Below are positions 8,336-16,859 of a stretch of 30,247 bases of DNA, one piece after another; position 1 is the stretch's first letter; every line of letters begins with the position of its first letter. The notes beneath the pieces were generated by a model that saw only the letters and a list, made by a program, of their open reading frames with translations, had not been told where the DNA came from and searched no databases. The position numbers were made by a program, and so were the translations under genes. The stretch covers positions 1 to 30,247 of IMG/VR virus record IMGVR_UViG_3300025647_000177, one strand, 5' to 3'. The DNA comes from a virus.

Positions 8336-9142
8336 ATGATCTTAGGCTCACGCATACCCCCCAAGCTTAACCCTCGCGCAGATTTCAAGCCTGAGCAATT
8401 TCGTAAGGTTATCATCTCACATGGTATGAATGTGAGATGGGAGCAGGCGGCAGAGTGCCCGTGTTCCCAAGTCTCAGGCGCTCATGGATTCAGCCTACTA
8501 GGCGCGAGCGGAGACGCTGAACAAGCGCGCGTAGATTGCCCCGCGTGCAACGGCAGGGGTTATCTTTACCACAGCGCGCAGACAATTAGGGCAGTAATCA
8601 CAGGCGCGCGAAAAGAGGAGCAGAGACACGGACCCGCGGGCGCTACTGAATACGGACGTGGACAAATTGGAATCACTTTGTTACCTGAGCACTTGCCAAC
8701 ATACGGTGACCGCTTCACGATCTCAGATAGTGCTATCGTTTACCGAGAGACGATCAAACGCGGCTCAGGGGCAACGGACACGACACGCTATCCTATCACC
8801 TCACGATCACATGATCTCGCAGGTGGCGCAGTGAGCTTTGGTGTACGACACTTGATACCCGCCGACGCTCAGGGGATAGTTGACCCCGCAGGCGCGCTGA
8901 CTGAAGGTGTAGATTTTAACGTGGTGAATGGTGAGATCTCATGGATCAATGCACCCAACGAAGGCGAGCGCTTTAGCGTGACATATTACGCGCACCCTGT
9001 TTACATTGTGACAAATCACCCACACGCCGTGAGAGATACATACGTTAATTTTAAAGCGCCCGCCCCTTATCATGCCGAGCTGCCGATCTATGCAGAGGCA
9101 CAACTAGAGTTTTATGGCTCACCTGAAGGAACAGCGCGATGA
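8336..9142 (+). CDS. Virion neck protein with Cys-rich zinc-like motif
   Basis: A 268-residue protein. Near the N-terminus it has Cys41, Cys43, Cys68 and Cys71 in the pattern ECPCSQ ... CPACNGRGYLY, resembling a DnaJ-type zinc ribbon. I associate the motif RWEQAAECPC plus CPACNGRGY with neck-region virion proteins of large myophages. The rest is beta-rich and includes a strand region typical of a structural protein (GVDFNVVNGEISWINAPNEGE), as in proteins that close the filled head. The start has GAGGTGA upstream. The stop overlaps the next ATG as ATGA. A head stopper role is inferred from position. Confidence 0.65.
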   Translation: MILGSRIPPKLNPRADFKPEQFRKVIISHGMNVRWEQAAECPCSQVSGAHGFSLLGASGDAEQARVDCPACNGRGYLYHSAQTIRAVITGARKEEQRHGPAGATEYGRGQIGITLLPEHLPTYGDRFTISDSAIVYRETIKRGSGATDTTRYPITSRSHDLAGGAVSFGVRHLIPADAQGIVDPAGALTEGVDFNVVNGEISWINAPNEGERFSVTYYAHPVYIVTNHPHAVRDTYVNFKAPAPYHAELPIYAEAQLEFYGSPEGTAR

Positions 9143-9849
9143 TTGATCTCAGAGAATATGGACTCGATCAGCGGAGCAGAGAGGCCCGCGCAAAGCGTCT
9201 CGCTGTAGCAATCGCGGCAGCGTGGAAGGCAACAGCGCATGAAGCGGGCGATGATCTCGGCTCAGTGCTCAGAGACTACAAGCGAGGGATCACAATCACG
9301 CAAGCGACGCCTGATCTTGTGATTGTCACGCTACAAGGGATCGTGCCTAATCTTTTAGAGCAAGGGCAGCCACCGCATGACATGAGAGATTATCTCTTGC
9401 GAACTGTTAGGCCGGGCGCGGCACCGATCAGGAGAGATAAGAGCGGGCGCCCTTATCGGTTCATCATGTTCAGAAAAAAGGTTGCTGAGATCAGGCGTAT
9501 GGGAGACAACGCGGCTTATGATGACGCTAAGAGCATGAGCGCGACCATGAGCGGCAGTGAAGGTAAACTGATCTATGGCGCACGTATGGACAGCGGGCGA
9601 TCTCAGTATTATATAAATAAAAGTGGCGTAAGATCAGTATCAGACGCGCTTAGTGGCATGGTCAAACTAGTAGGGATCACAACCGAAGCAGGCGCATCAC
9701 GCGCGGGATCAAACACTACATATGCGACATGGCGAACGGTGAGCTACAAACGCCCTGAGGCATGGCAACATCCCGGACGCCCCGCGCTGAATCTCGCGCA
9801 GATTGTCACAGATAATATCAATGAGATCGCAGAGGCGGCGGGCGTATGA
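9139..9849 (+). CDS. Neck / tail-completion protein, HK97 gp10-like
   Basis: A 236-residue protein with the layout of the HK97 gp10-like tail-completion family. An N-terminal helix is followed by VTLQGIVPNLLEQGQPPHDMRDYLL (62-86), whose Gly-rich LEQG...DM core is the best family marker. Near the C-terminus, YATWRTVSYKRPEAWQHPGRPAL matches the usual FRTVS...W.HPG ending. Such proteins sit at the top of the tail where it joins the head. The gene overlaps both neighbours by 4 bases as ATGA. Confidence 0.7.
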   Translation: MIDLREYGLDQRSREARAKRLAVAIAAAWKATAHEAGDDLGSVLRDYKRGITITQATPDLVIVTLQGIVPNLLEQGQPPHDMRDYLLRTVRPGAAPIRRDKSGRPYRFIMFRKKVAEIRRMGDNAAYDDAKSMSATMSGSEGKLIYGARMDSGRSQYYINKSGVRSVSDALSGMVKLVGITTEAGASRAGSNTTYATWRTVSYKRPEAWQHPGRPALNLAQIVTDNINEIAEAAGV

Positions 9850-10445
9850 TCCACCATCACTTGACTACAGCGCTCAGAGCCGCACTCAATTATTACCTTG
9901 ACGTTGCCAATCAAGCGCAGACACTAGAGCACCTCTACAACACGGCGCATGATGACGCGAGCTTGATCAAGATTCTTGTGGAGCTCAGAGAAAAGCCTCC
10001 AAAAGTGATTCCACACGCAACCGCGGGCGCTCAGAGTTTGCCTCTTGTGGTATGTCAGCAGATGAGCCGAAATGTGATCCACCGTCCACTAGGGGGATCA
10101 GCGCTAGGAGTTGAGCAGACAATCAGCAATCAGACCGCACAGATTGAGCTGATGACCGCAGGCGCAGAGGCGACAGAGGTTTTAGGCCAGCTCATTATCA
10201 CAGCGCTTCACGCACTGAGAAAAGATTTTGTTTCTAATGGCTACCTCACTTTTCAATTCGAGAATGTAGCAGAGCTCGCACCGCAAGAGATGTTAGCCGC
10301 TGAAGAGTTGGGGGTATTTGTAAGGCGCCTCACACTTTCAGCTATGATGCACGATAGCGCGGGAATTAATCTTTTCAGCCCTGATGAGATCATCGGTACA
10401 CTGAGCTTAGGTTTATCGCCACGAGGCCGCGTGACACCCCTTTAA
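9846..10445 (+). CDS. Probable tail terminator / tail completion protein
   Basis: A 199-residue protein lying just before the sheath gene, where contractile-tailed phages usually encode the terminator that caps the tube and sheath. It has an N-terminal helix, an alpha/beta core with VIPHATAGAQSLPLVVC, a helix in the middle (EATEVLGQLIITALHALRK) and a beta-rich end. No strong signature was recognised, so the assignment is from position and general fold. Its last bases overlap the -35 box of the tail promoter, so a regulatory site is shared with coding sequence. Confidence 0.5.
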   Translation: MIHHHLTTALRAALNYYLDVANQAQTLEHLYNTAHDDASLIKILVELREKPPKVIPHATAGAQSLPLVVCQQMSRNVIHRPLGGSALGVEQTISNQTAQIELMTAGAEATEVLGQLIITALHALRKDFVSNGYLTFQFENVAELAPQEMLAAEELGVFVRRLTLSAMMHDSAGINLFSPDEIIGTLSLGLSPRGRVTPL

Positions 10446-10459
10446 ATATCAGTTATAAT
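10431..10459 (+). promoter_or_regulatory. Sigma70-type promoter for the tail operon
   Basis: GTGACA at 10431-10436 matches five of six bases of the -35 consensus. TATAAT at 10454-10459 is a perfect -10. The spacer is exactly 17 bases. Transcription would start near 10466, about 30 bases before the sheath ATG, leaving a short leader with AAGGAG at 10482-10487. It is the only clear gap in a block otherwise packed with overlapping genes, and it precedes the sheath and tube genes, whose products are needed in many copies. A recognisable host-type promoter suggests host RNA polymerase makes at least part of the late message. Confidence 0.75.
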
Positions 10460-10468
10460 GACACCCCT
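10432..10468 (+). repeat. 10-base direct repeat bracketing the tail promoter
   Basis: TGACACCCCT occurs exactly at 10432-10441 and again at 10459-10468, 27 bases apart. The first copy overlaps the -35 box and the second begins at the last base of the -10 box and covers the expected start site. Similar A/T-rich bases follow both. The arrangement would suit a regulator that binds both sites, but no such protein is identified here. Confidence 0.6.
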
Positions 10469-10495
10469 AAACACGAGAGATAAGGAGCGCTGAAA

Positions 10496-12142
10496 ATGCC
10501 TAGTATTCTCAACTCATCAGGATTCCCACGCACAGCGCGACCCGGTATCTATACGCGGATCGATGCGAGCGCGCTTGCGGGCGGAGATGTTGCAAGCGGA
10601 AATATTGCGATTGTGGGCGACTTCCCAAGCGTTGCTTCACATACACCTAAGTTATTCTCATCACGTCGCAGCATGAGCGCTTATGATCTGAGTGATAATG
10701 ACCTCGCTCTACTCGCCCAGCTTGCTTTCTCACCTTCAGATGACCCCGCAGTGAGCGCGGGCGCGTCGAGTGTGCGATTAGTGAACGCGCGAGAGACTAC
10801 TGCTCAAGCATCCCTTAATGTTGGGCCTCTCACTCTCAAGAGCGTGATCTTTGGCGCGAAGGGAAACCGCTTAAACGCGACCCTCGCGATCGCAGGGGAC
10901 ACACACACGCTGAGCTTAAACCGTAACGGGCTCACAGAGAGCTTTGAGATCGAGAATAACGCGCTTTTCAGCATCGAGAACGAAGACGGCGTGAATGATC
11001 TAATAGTGACCATCGAGAGCGGAACCGCGACACTCACGCGTAACGCTGTGGCGCTGCTCACTGTAGACAGCGATGAGGCCCCCACGCTCAAAGACTTTAT
11101 CACGCTAGCGAACGAGCTCACCGACGTGAGCGCAACGCTTATCGAGGTCTCAGAGATTGCACTTGATGAGATCGATTATATCACGCGCACCATCGGAGCT
11201 GCATCTACAGAGACATTTAAAGCGCCTGCATATCTACTTAAGCAAGCGCTGAGTTCTTCTACACTCGCAGAGGCGACGCTTGACAACTCATCAGCAGCGC
11301 CATCAGTTAGCGCGACGAGCCAGACTGCGAGCGGTGGATCAGATGGGTTGACACTTGACTTTGAAGAGGCACTAGCGAGCATCGAGAACCTTGATATTCA
11401 AATCGTGGTTCTCTTCACTGAAGACGCGAGCTCACAAAGCAAGCTTGGAGCACACCTCACAGCGAGCGCGAACGCGGGCTATGAGAGACAAGCTTATTGT
11501 GCTATTGCATCAAGCGAGAGCCTAGCGAACGTGAAGACACGCGCGGCGAGCTTAAACAATGCAGGAATAGCGCTTGCAGCGCAGAGCATCAAGCTCATTG
11601 ACCCACGCGGAAAGACCGTGACCAAGAGCCCGAAATATACCGCGCTCATGTTGGCAGGTATGCAAGCGGGCTCAGATATTGGCGAGCCTCTCACACGCAA
11701 GCGCCCACGCATCATTGAGACTTCGCAAACTTGGGACGCCTACGCAGACATCGAGCAGGCGCTCAAGAGCGGTATCATTGCGATCTCAACTGATAATCTA
11801 GGCCCCCGTGTTGAGCGCTCGATCACAACCTATCTCACTGATAATAACCCTGTTTATTCAGAGATCAGCGCGTATGAGTCGATCTTGACCTCTGTAAGAG
11901 ATCTTCGCAACAGTCTAGCTGATCAGATCGGACGCCCGACGCGCGCAAGCCAAATCCCCTTAATTTCTTCAAGGGTTCAAAGCGCGCTTACAGCTCAGGT
12001 GAGAGATGGAGTGATCAAGGCGTTCCAAAACATCCAACTTGAAGACCTTGGAGACGAGGTCGCGATCAGCTATGAGGTCGCGCCTGTTGAGCCTCTTAAC
12101 TTCATCAGTATCACCGCCGTAGCGGTACGCATTACAGCTTAA
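10496..12142 (+). CDS. Contractile tail sheath protein
   Basis: A 548-residue sheath subunit, which surrounds the tube and contracts to drive it through the cell envelope. The start has the family marker ARPGIYTRIDAS (14-25). The N-terminal third packs the usual mixed alpha/beta domains, including a beta-rich region with Asn- and Thr-rich strands at about 115-190. The C-terminal domain contains the conserved run TYLTDNNPVYSEISAYESI, then a helix with RNSLADQIGRP and the closing sheath handshake strand region (FISITAVAVRITA). Length is in the normal range. It directly follows the sigma70-like promoter and has AAGGAG upstream. The tube gene follows after 14 bases, as in most contractile tails. 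Confidence 0.92.
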   Translation: MPSILNSSGFPRTARPGIYTRIDASALAGGDVASGNIAIVGDFPSVASHTPKLFSSRRSMSAYDLSDNDLALLAQLAFSPSDDPAVSAGASSVRLVNARETTAQASLNVGPLTLKSVIFGAKGNRLNATLAIAGDTHTLSLNRNGLTESFEIENNALFSIENEDGVNDLIVTIESGTATLTRNAVALLTVDSDEAPTLKDFITLANELTDVSATLIEVSEIALDEIDYITRTIGAASTETFKAPAYLLKQALSSSTLAEATLDNSSAAPSVSATSQTASGGSDGLTLDFEEALASIENLDIQIVVLFTEDASSQSKLGAHLTASANAGYERQAYCAIASSESLANVKTRAASLNNAGIALAAQSIKLIDPRGKTVTKSPKYTALMLAGMQAGSDIGEPLTRKRPRIIETSQTWDAYADIEQALKSGIIAISTDNLGPRVERSITTYLTDNNPVYSEISAYESILTSVRDLRNSLADQIGRPTRASQIPLISSRVQSALTAQVRDGVIKAFQNIQLEDLGDEVAISYEVAPVEPLNFISITAVAVRITA

Positions 12143-12156
12143 TAGGAGTCTGAAAA

Positions 12157-12585
12157 ATGCCACAATATAGAGGAATAAGCGGCGCATCTTGTAAAGTTTT
12201 CTTGAGCTCAACCGGTCAAGAGGTCGGATGGGCGACAGGTGTTAACATCTCTGAAAATATCCAAACTCAGCGCGTTGACGTGATCGGAGAGATTGATTCT
12301 CAAGAGATCATCCCTGTACGCCGCACCGCAACGATGACAGTTGACGCGATCAGAATCAGCAAGCAAGCGCTAGAGGATAACGGCGCGTGGCAGAAGGGCT
12401 CAACGAGCGACATCTTGAGCGCTGGCGGGATCGATATGAGCGTGATTGACGAGAACAGCGGAGACACACTCTTAACTCTCGAAGGGTGCAGACCCACAAC
12501 GAGAAACTTTAGGGTAGACAGCGCCTCACTTTTCAGCGAAAACTTGAGCTTTGAAGTTAGAAAAATCGTTTACCCTAACGAGTAA
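12157..12585 (+). CDS. Tail tube protein
   Basis: A 142-residue beta-rich protein that stacks into the inner tube under the sheath. Its pattern fits tube proteins of SPO1-like and other large myophages: GASCKVFLSSTGQEVGWATGV, then NISENIQTQRVDVIGEIDSQE, then IPVRRTATMTVDAIR and a C-terminal strand LSFEVRKIVYPNE. Length and position right after the sheath gene match the family. AGGAG lies about 9 bases before the start. It probably shares the strong promoter and high expression of the sheath gene. Confidence 0.9.
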   Translation: MPQYRGISGASCKVFLSSTGQEVGWATGVNISENIQTQRVDVIGEIDSQEIIPVRRTATMTVDAIRISKQALEDNGAWQKGSTSDILSAGGIDMSVIDENSGDTLLTLEGCRPTTRNFRVDSASLFSENLSFEVRKIVYPNE

Positions 12586-12604
12586 GAGATAAGAGAGATG
12601 AGTT

Positions 12605-13051
12605 ATGAAGCTAAGTGAGATCAAAGAACAGAGTGAAGCGCGACCACCACAAACGGTCGCGCGAGAGATCACAGATCTTGAAAAGATACTCCATATCTCA
12701 TTTGAGCTTCAGAATCAAGAGCTCAGCGCGACAGTAACAACGCGCATCTTGACCCTTGAGCAGAGTTTGAGGCGAGATCGCGCGCTTGTACAACTCAGCG
12801 CCCCTGAGAAATATGATGATCTACCTGCAATGGCAAAGCTCAGAATTTATGCACTTGCCACGCTATCTCAAGCGCTGTTAGATCCGCCTGCGTGGCTAGA
12901 CGAATGGATAGGGCGTTATGATCCCCTCTTGTTCGCTGTTTTTGAGGAGGTGTCAGCGCATGAGCGCGCCTTTTTTCGAGGACACATGGCAGAGGGCGAA
13001 AATCAAGAGAGCCCGATCAGGATTAAAAGCTTCTCAGCCCCTACCTCTTGA
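12605..13051 (+). CDS. Tail assembly chaperone (first frame)
   Basis: A 148-residue, mostly helical acidic protein between tube and tape measure genes, the standard place for tail assembly chaperones that coat the tape measure before the tube polymerises. Visible helices include EITDLEKILHISFELQNQ and LPAMAKLRIYALATLSQALL. The last third overlaps another frame that continues to 13247. Near 12971 a TTTTTTC run could allow ribosomes to change frame, which would give a longer fusion of 12605-13247. No family signature beyond context was recognised, and the end of this frame (after about residue 124) is low in complexity. Confidence 0.7.
   Translation: MKLSEIKEQSEARPPQTVAREITDLEKILHISFELQNQELSATVTTRILTLEQSLRRDRALVQLSAPEKYDDLPAMAKLRIYALATLSQALLDPPAWLDEWIGRYDPLLFAVFEEVSAHERAFFRGHMAEGENQESPIRIKSFSAPTS
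12944..12950 (+). promoter_or_regulatory. Strong internal ribosome binding site
   Basis: GAGGAGG lies inside the first chaperone gene, 9 bases before ATG at 12960 in the overlapping frame. Both strength and spacing are better than at most starts in this window, so independent initiation of the second chaperone frame is likely. It is about 20 bases from the TTTTTTC run, which is farther than internal Shine-Dalgarno stimulators of frameshifting usually lie. Confidence 0.6.
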
Positions 13052-13247
13052 GCCTTGCCCGCTCGACCCCACGCGCCCGAATCTACACCCCGCGCAACTT
13101 TTAGAGCGTGATCTCTTGACGCTCACAGATGAGCAGTTTACGCAAGCCGCGCCACACCACGCGCGACAACTAGAGAGTGATCAGCCTGCTCAAACGGGCG
13201 TCGCTTGGATCGATGAATTAGAGCGCGAGCTCTACAAGGAGCGCTAA
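12960..13247 (+). CDS. Second tail assembly chaperone frame
   Basis: This frame encodes 95 residues from ATG 12960 and overlaps the first chaperone gene by 92 bases. It is shifted +1 (equivalent to -2) relative to that gene. The start MSAPFFEDTWQRAK has a strong ribosome binding site. The C-terminal part is helical (DLLTLTDEQFTQAA and VAWIDELERELYKER) and follows a Pro-rich segment. In many phages the second chaperone is made as a frameshift fusion; here that is possible at TTTTTTC (12971-12977), but independent initiation is also well supported. The stop is only 4 bases from the tape measure start, and AAGGAG for that gene lies within its last codons. Confidence 0.65.
   Translation: MSAPFFEDTWQRAKIKRARSGLKASQPLPLEPCPLDPTRPNLHPAQLLERDLLTLTDEQFTQAAPHHARQLESDQPAQTGVAWIDELERELYKER
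12971..12977 (+). other. Candidate slippery sequence for tail chaperone frameshift
   Basis: TTT TTT CGA is read in the first chaperone frame. A Phe tRNA on the second TTT could slip +1 onto TTC or -2 onto TTT with full pairing, and either move enters the frame that stays open to 13247. A -1 slip would enter the third frame, so this would differ from the common -1 mechanism. CGA in the waiting position is often decoded slowly. Direct proof is lacking. Confidence 0.4.
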
Positions 13248-13251
13248 AGAT

Positions 13252-14766
13252 ATGGCTCAAGAGACACAGATCAAAGTAAAAATTGACGATAACGAGGCGC
13301 TGCAGGCACTCAGAGAGATGGCCGCGCTTGTGAGTCAAATCTCAGACGGACTCAGCGGCCTCAAGATGTCACCTGATGCAGTACCAAGCGCGCCGAGTGG
13401 ACCGAGCGCGCCGAGTAGTGATGATTCTGAAGACAAGCGTAGAGAGCAAAAGATAAGCGCATTTAGACAGGCTCTTCAAGATGAGACGCGCGCAAGCATC
13501 CATGCCATGACGAGCCCGCAGACCATGAGCTCTCTCACAAGCCGTTTCGGTGAAATGCTCACCAATATTGGTAAATCTGTTACAATACCGATTGCAGGCG
13601 CTTTACTAGGCACCATCCCGGGCGAGCTCATGAAGATGTACGGTCGATCTCTTCAGGCGCGCGAGGCGCGCTTGGGTGATGTACTCGGCCTCGAAGCCCT
13701 CGAAACTGAAATGAGCGGAGTGATCGAAGGAGACGCGAGGGCCACCGCGACAGCGCGAGAGAAAGGGCTCGCTCGATTAGGTCTTGACCCCACTCAAACA
13801 CGCCAATTTATGTTAGGGATCGCTGGCGCAACCGGTCTAAAAACAACAGCCACAGATCTTAATCAAGGTCGTTTGATGCGACTAGCCGCAGCAGAGAGAA
13901 CGGGGGTGAGCTCACAGAGCCTCGCAGGATTCGCGGGCGCTCTCAGTCAGAATATCGGATTAAGTGTAGGAAGCGCGCTTAATTCAAGCCTTGCGCTCAA
14001 AAACATAGCAGAGAATCAGTTAGATCTCAGAGGTGCAGGAGTAGAACGCTTTCTAGGCCAGCTTGGAGGATTCGTTGAAAGCCTCACAGCGCGCGGTATT
14101 AGCGCGGGAAATATGAGCTTTGTTGAAACGCTCACGGGTATTAGAGCAGCGACAGGACAGCGAGGCCAACGCCCAATGCAGATTATGCAAGCGCTCTCAG
14201 GAGTAGGCGCGGGCGCTTTTGGTCAGATCTCGGCACCTCTTCAGGAAATAGCTCAGATGTCAGTATTTGCTGATATTATGAGCCGCTCAGGTGATCTTTT
14301 AGGCGCGATGCAAGAGGCCGAAAAACTGCAAGAGGCCCCCGGCGCAATCCCTCGAATCATATCGAGGACACTTGGAGGAGGCAGACTCGCGCAAGCAACA
14401 ATCGGCGCAATCCCCGGCATCGGCACACGAGACGCGCGCGGACTGATGAGTTTGCAAGGCGGCGGCGTGCAGGCCCAAGACCGCTTGAGTGTTGACCAAG
14501 TGGCTGAATCATTAAAGCTTTCAGGCCAACAGGCAGAGCAGACGCGACAAACCATTGCAGCTGTCAGAACCGCAGACAGTGAAAAGATTTTCGAGCAGAT
14601 GATCAAAGTTGGCGCCGAAATGGAGCGCAACACAATCTCAATGAGCGAGAATGTTAAACTACTCACACAGATCACAGATATGCAGCTAAAGATCAGCTCA
14701 TTGACGACTCAAGCAGTTAATGAGATTGGCAAAGCGCTTGATAAGTTGTTGGCACTGATTCAATGA
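13252..14766 (+). CDS. Tape measure protein (short)
   Basis: A 504-residue protein following the chaperone frames, which in tailed phages is where the tape measure gene lies. It is rich in Ala, Gly, Gln and Ser, largely helical, and has a Ser/Pro-rich hinge near 45-60 (SAPSGPSAPSS). A hydrophobic stretch SVTIPIAGALLGTIPGEL at about 109-126 is typical of tape measures, which interact with the host membrane during DNA entry. The last 60 residues form a likely coiled coil. By the usual rule of about 0.15 nm per residue, the tail would be near 75 nm. No peptidoglycan hydrolase domain is visible. Confidence 0.75.
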   Translation: MAQETQIKVKIDDNEALQALREMAALVSQISDGLSGLKMSPDAVPSAPSGPSAPSSDDSEDKRREQKISAFRQALQDETRASIHAMTSPQTMSSLTSRFGEMLTNIGKSVTIPIAGALLGTIPGELMKMYGRSLQAREARLGDVLGLEALETEMSGVIEGDARATATAREKGLARLGLDPTQTRQFMLGIAGATGLKTTATDLNQGRLMRLAAAERTGVSSQSLAGFAGALSQNIGLSVGSALNSSLALKNIAENQLDLRGAGVERFLGQLGGFVESLTARGISAGNMSFVETLTGIRAATGQRGQRPMQIMQALSGVGAGAFGQISAPLQEIAQMSVFADIMSRSGDLLGAMQEAEKLQEAPGAIPRIISRTLGGGRLAQATIGAIPGIGTRDARGLMSLQGGGVQAQDRLSVDQVAESLKLSGQQAEQTRQTIAAVRTADSEKIFEQMIKVGAEMERNTISMSENVKLLTQITDMQLKISSLTTQAVNEIGKALDKLLALIQ

Positions 14767-16175
14767 AAATTAAACTCTATACAGACGAACTGATTTATGA
14801 CATCAGCGCATACACCACATCCGCGCAGATTCAGATAGGATTATACGCGCCCTATCAGAGCGCGATGATTGACCTAAAGATCCCACTAGAAATGATCCCT
14901 TTTGCGCTGCCTCACTACGCAGACACCGCAACGATTGACCTTGACGCATGGATAGTGATCTCTGATTTCATTGAGCTTGAGGCGGTAGAGCGCGCGATCT
15001 TCTTGGGGCGCTTGACCGCTGTTTCGTATGGAGTAGAGGCGAGCAGTGACAAGGAGAGCGCAGGACTCATCACAGCGCCCCTCATCTCGATGACAGCGCA
15101 AAGCTTTTTAGCGCCCATCTCTGAGAGTCAGCTCTATTTGAGCGCAAAGCAACAGTTATCCGGTCACATTTATGACGTGCAGGCTTACGGACGATTGCTA
15201 CAGAGCACAGTCAAGAGCGCCTTTCACACTTCACGAAACGTTGGCAGCGTGCTTTCGACCATCTATCAATATTTGAGCGCCGCTTATCGACTACCAAAGA
15301 CGCTTGCAGACGGAGCGAGTTTAGACGCCATCCCCATCATATCGAGTTTGACGCGCGCGAGGACATACGCCCCCGAAAGAGTAGCCCTCTATAGATCAGT
15401 GTTTGGCCTCGCTTTGAACGCTAGCCATGTGAGACCATCCGGCGCGCCGTGGAGCGTGATCACGGCACTATTTGACGCAGACCCAAGTATCATTGAGCTC
15501 TACCCCTCGCTTGAGCCTCAGAGCGTCACAGATGGCCAAATATCAAACACGCTAGGCTCCACACCCGTGATCATGTATCGAATCAAACCCTTCATTTTTG
15601 AGCGGATCACGAATCAAGGAGTAGACCCCGACGCGCCACAAGTCCAAGAGCACGCGCGCAACGTATCTATTAAGGTCTCTGCTTATGAGATCATCAAGGT
15701 TGGTTATAGTGTGCGCTCTCAAGATCGAATTAACGGGGCGTATGTAGACACACCCCTGAACGCCTCGCGAGGCGTAGATCCTTTTGGGATTCTTGGACGT
15801 CCTACACTCGATAATGAGGACATCGAGAGAGCAGGGCTCAGGCTCTACCGCGGCCAATGGCCGTTTTTACCTGTAGGACGAGCAACAAAAGCGAGCTCTC
15901 TTAATCAAGAGCTTCAATATATCATCTCTTTAGTGGACGGTATCACACGCGATAATCACCGCTATGTGACAGGCACCGCGACAATCAAACAGCGCCTCGA
16001 TATCAGAGCGGGCCAATGGGTGAAATTAGAGATCAAAGGCCCCCAAACATCAGAGCTTTTAGTGTGTTATGTTGAGACGGTGACACACCGCACAAGCGCT
16101 TATTCGAACAGTATCATTGAGCGCCGATCTACACTATCATTTACACGCGGATTCTATCAGCGAGGTGAACCATGA
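14763..16175 (+). CDS. Baseplate hub protein, gp27-like
   Basis: A 470-residue, beta-rich protein placed between tape measure and spike-like genes, as baseplate hubs usually are. It begins with a small strand-rich unit (MKIKLYTDELIYDISAYTTSA) common to tail hub proteins. A middle region is helical and the last third has repeated strands ending with IIERRSTLSFTRGFYQRG; the closing strand-turn with RG is a recurring end in hub proteins of large myophages. The hub would join the tube to the spike. The gene overlaps both neighbours by 4 bases as ATGA. Confidence 0.65.
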   Translation: MKIKLYTDELIYDISAYTTSAQIQIGLYAPYQSAMIDLKIPLEMIPFALPHYADTATIDLDAWIVISDFIELEAVERAIFLGRLTAVSYGVEASSDKESAGLITAPLISMTAQSFLAPISESQLYLSAKQQLSGHIYDVQAYGRLLQSTVKSAFHTSRNVGSVLSTIYQYLSAAYRLPKTLADGASLDAIPIISSLTRARTYAPERVALYRSVFGLALNASHVRPSGAPWSVITALFDADPSIIELYPSLEPQSVTDGQISNTLGSTPVIMYRIKPFIFERITNQGVDPDAPQVQEHARNVSIKVSAYEIIKVGYSVRSQDRINGAYVDTPLNASRGVDPFGILGRPTLDNEDIERAGLRLYRGQWPFLPVGRATKASSLNQELQYIISLVDGITRDNHRYVTGTATIKQRLDIRAGQWVKLEIKGPQTSELLVCYVETVTHRTSAYSNSIIERRSTLSFTRGFYQRGEP

Positions 16176-16858
16176 TTAAGAGTTTTGCAAACCGCGAGCG
16201 CGTGTTTCTTCGCGTGATGGAAGTGATTGATAGATATATTATAAATGGTACTCCCGAATGTGACTTGGTTGATGGATCAGGTGTCATTTACACCGGGTGT
16301 ACAGTCATCTCTCTCGGTGGATCAGACACCGACCGCATGAGCACACCGAAGCTCAACGCGGAGGTTTTGACGATCACCCAAGGAGCAGGCGCCCCCTACA
16401 TTCTCGGAGCACTCGCAGAGGGTCAAACCTACCGTGAAGAGATCGAGCTCACGAGCGCCGGCGAATACCCCGCCAATCAAATCGGGATAGATCACAGTGA
16501 GATCAAGAGCGCGGGCGCCCGAATTATCGCAGGTGATGATAGCCTATATCTCACACCCAAAACACGCATACAAGGCGCGCTAGAAATATCACACGGCTCA
16601 ACACCACAACAACATATTGCAATAGCAGAGCCCACGATAGACACTCTCGAGACCTATCAAGCGCGCCTAACAGAGCTCAGAACAGCAGTGCTCAACCTCC
16701 AATCAGCGCTCGCTCAAGTAGTTGCTGCCGCTTCTCTTGATGTAGTATCAGGCGCACCAACCGCGCTAAGTCAAGTATCATTACCCTCAGATAATATCGC
16801 GACAATCTCAGCGCCGAATGATACAATAGCATCAGAAATCGCAACGATCGAGAGGTAA
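16172..16858 (+). CDS. Baseplate spike-like protein (OB-fold N-terminus, helical C-terminus)
   Basis: A 228-residue protein. The N-terminal 80 residues are strand-rich, with VIYTGCTVISLGGSD followed by VLTITQGAGAPYILGAL, resembling the OB-fold at the head of gpV/gp5-type spike proteins (in which a Pro-tyr-hx-Gly strand closes the barrel). The middle contains Gly/Ser-rich strands, and residues about 160-190 form a helix (YQARLTELRTAVLNLQSALAQV) that could trimerise. A lysozyme domain is absent. Assignment as the central spike is by position after the hub and by fold-like pattern, so moderate only. Confidence 0.55.
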   Translation: MIKSFANRERVFLRVMEVIDRYIINGTPECDLVDGSGVIYTGCTVISLGGSDTDRMSTPKLNAEVLTITQGAGAPYILGALAEGQTYREEIELTSAGEYPANQIGIDHSEIKSAGARIIAGDDSLYLTPKTRIQGALEISHGSTPQQHIAIAEPTIDTLETYQARLTELRTAVLNLQSALAQVVAAASLDVVSGAPTALSQVSLPSDNIATISAPNDTIASEIATIER

Positions 16859-16859
16859 C

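Noticed and set aside
12605-13247. A standard -1 frameshift linking the tail chaperone frames
   Set aside because: A -1 slip from the first frame enters the third frame, not the one open to 13247. Only +1 or -2 would work.
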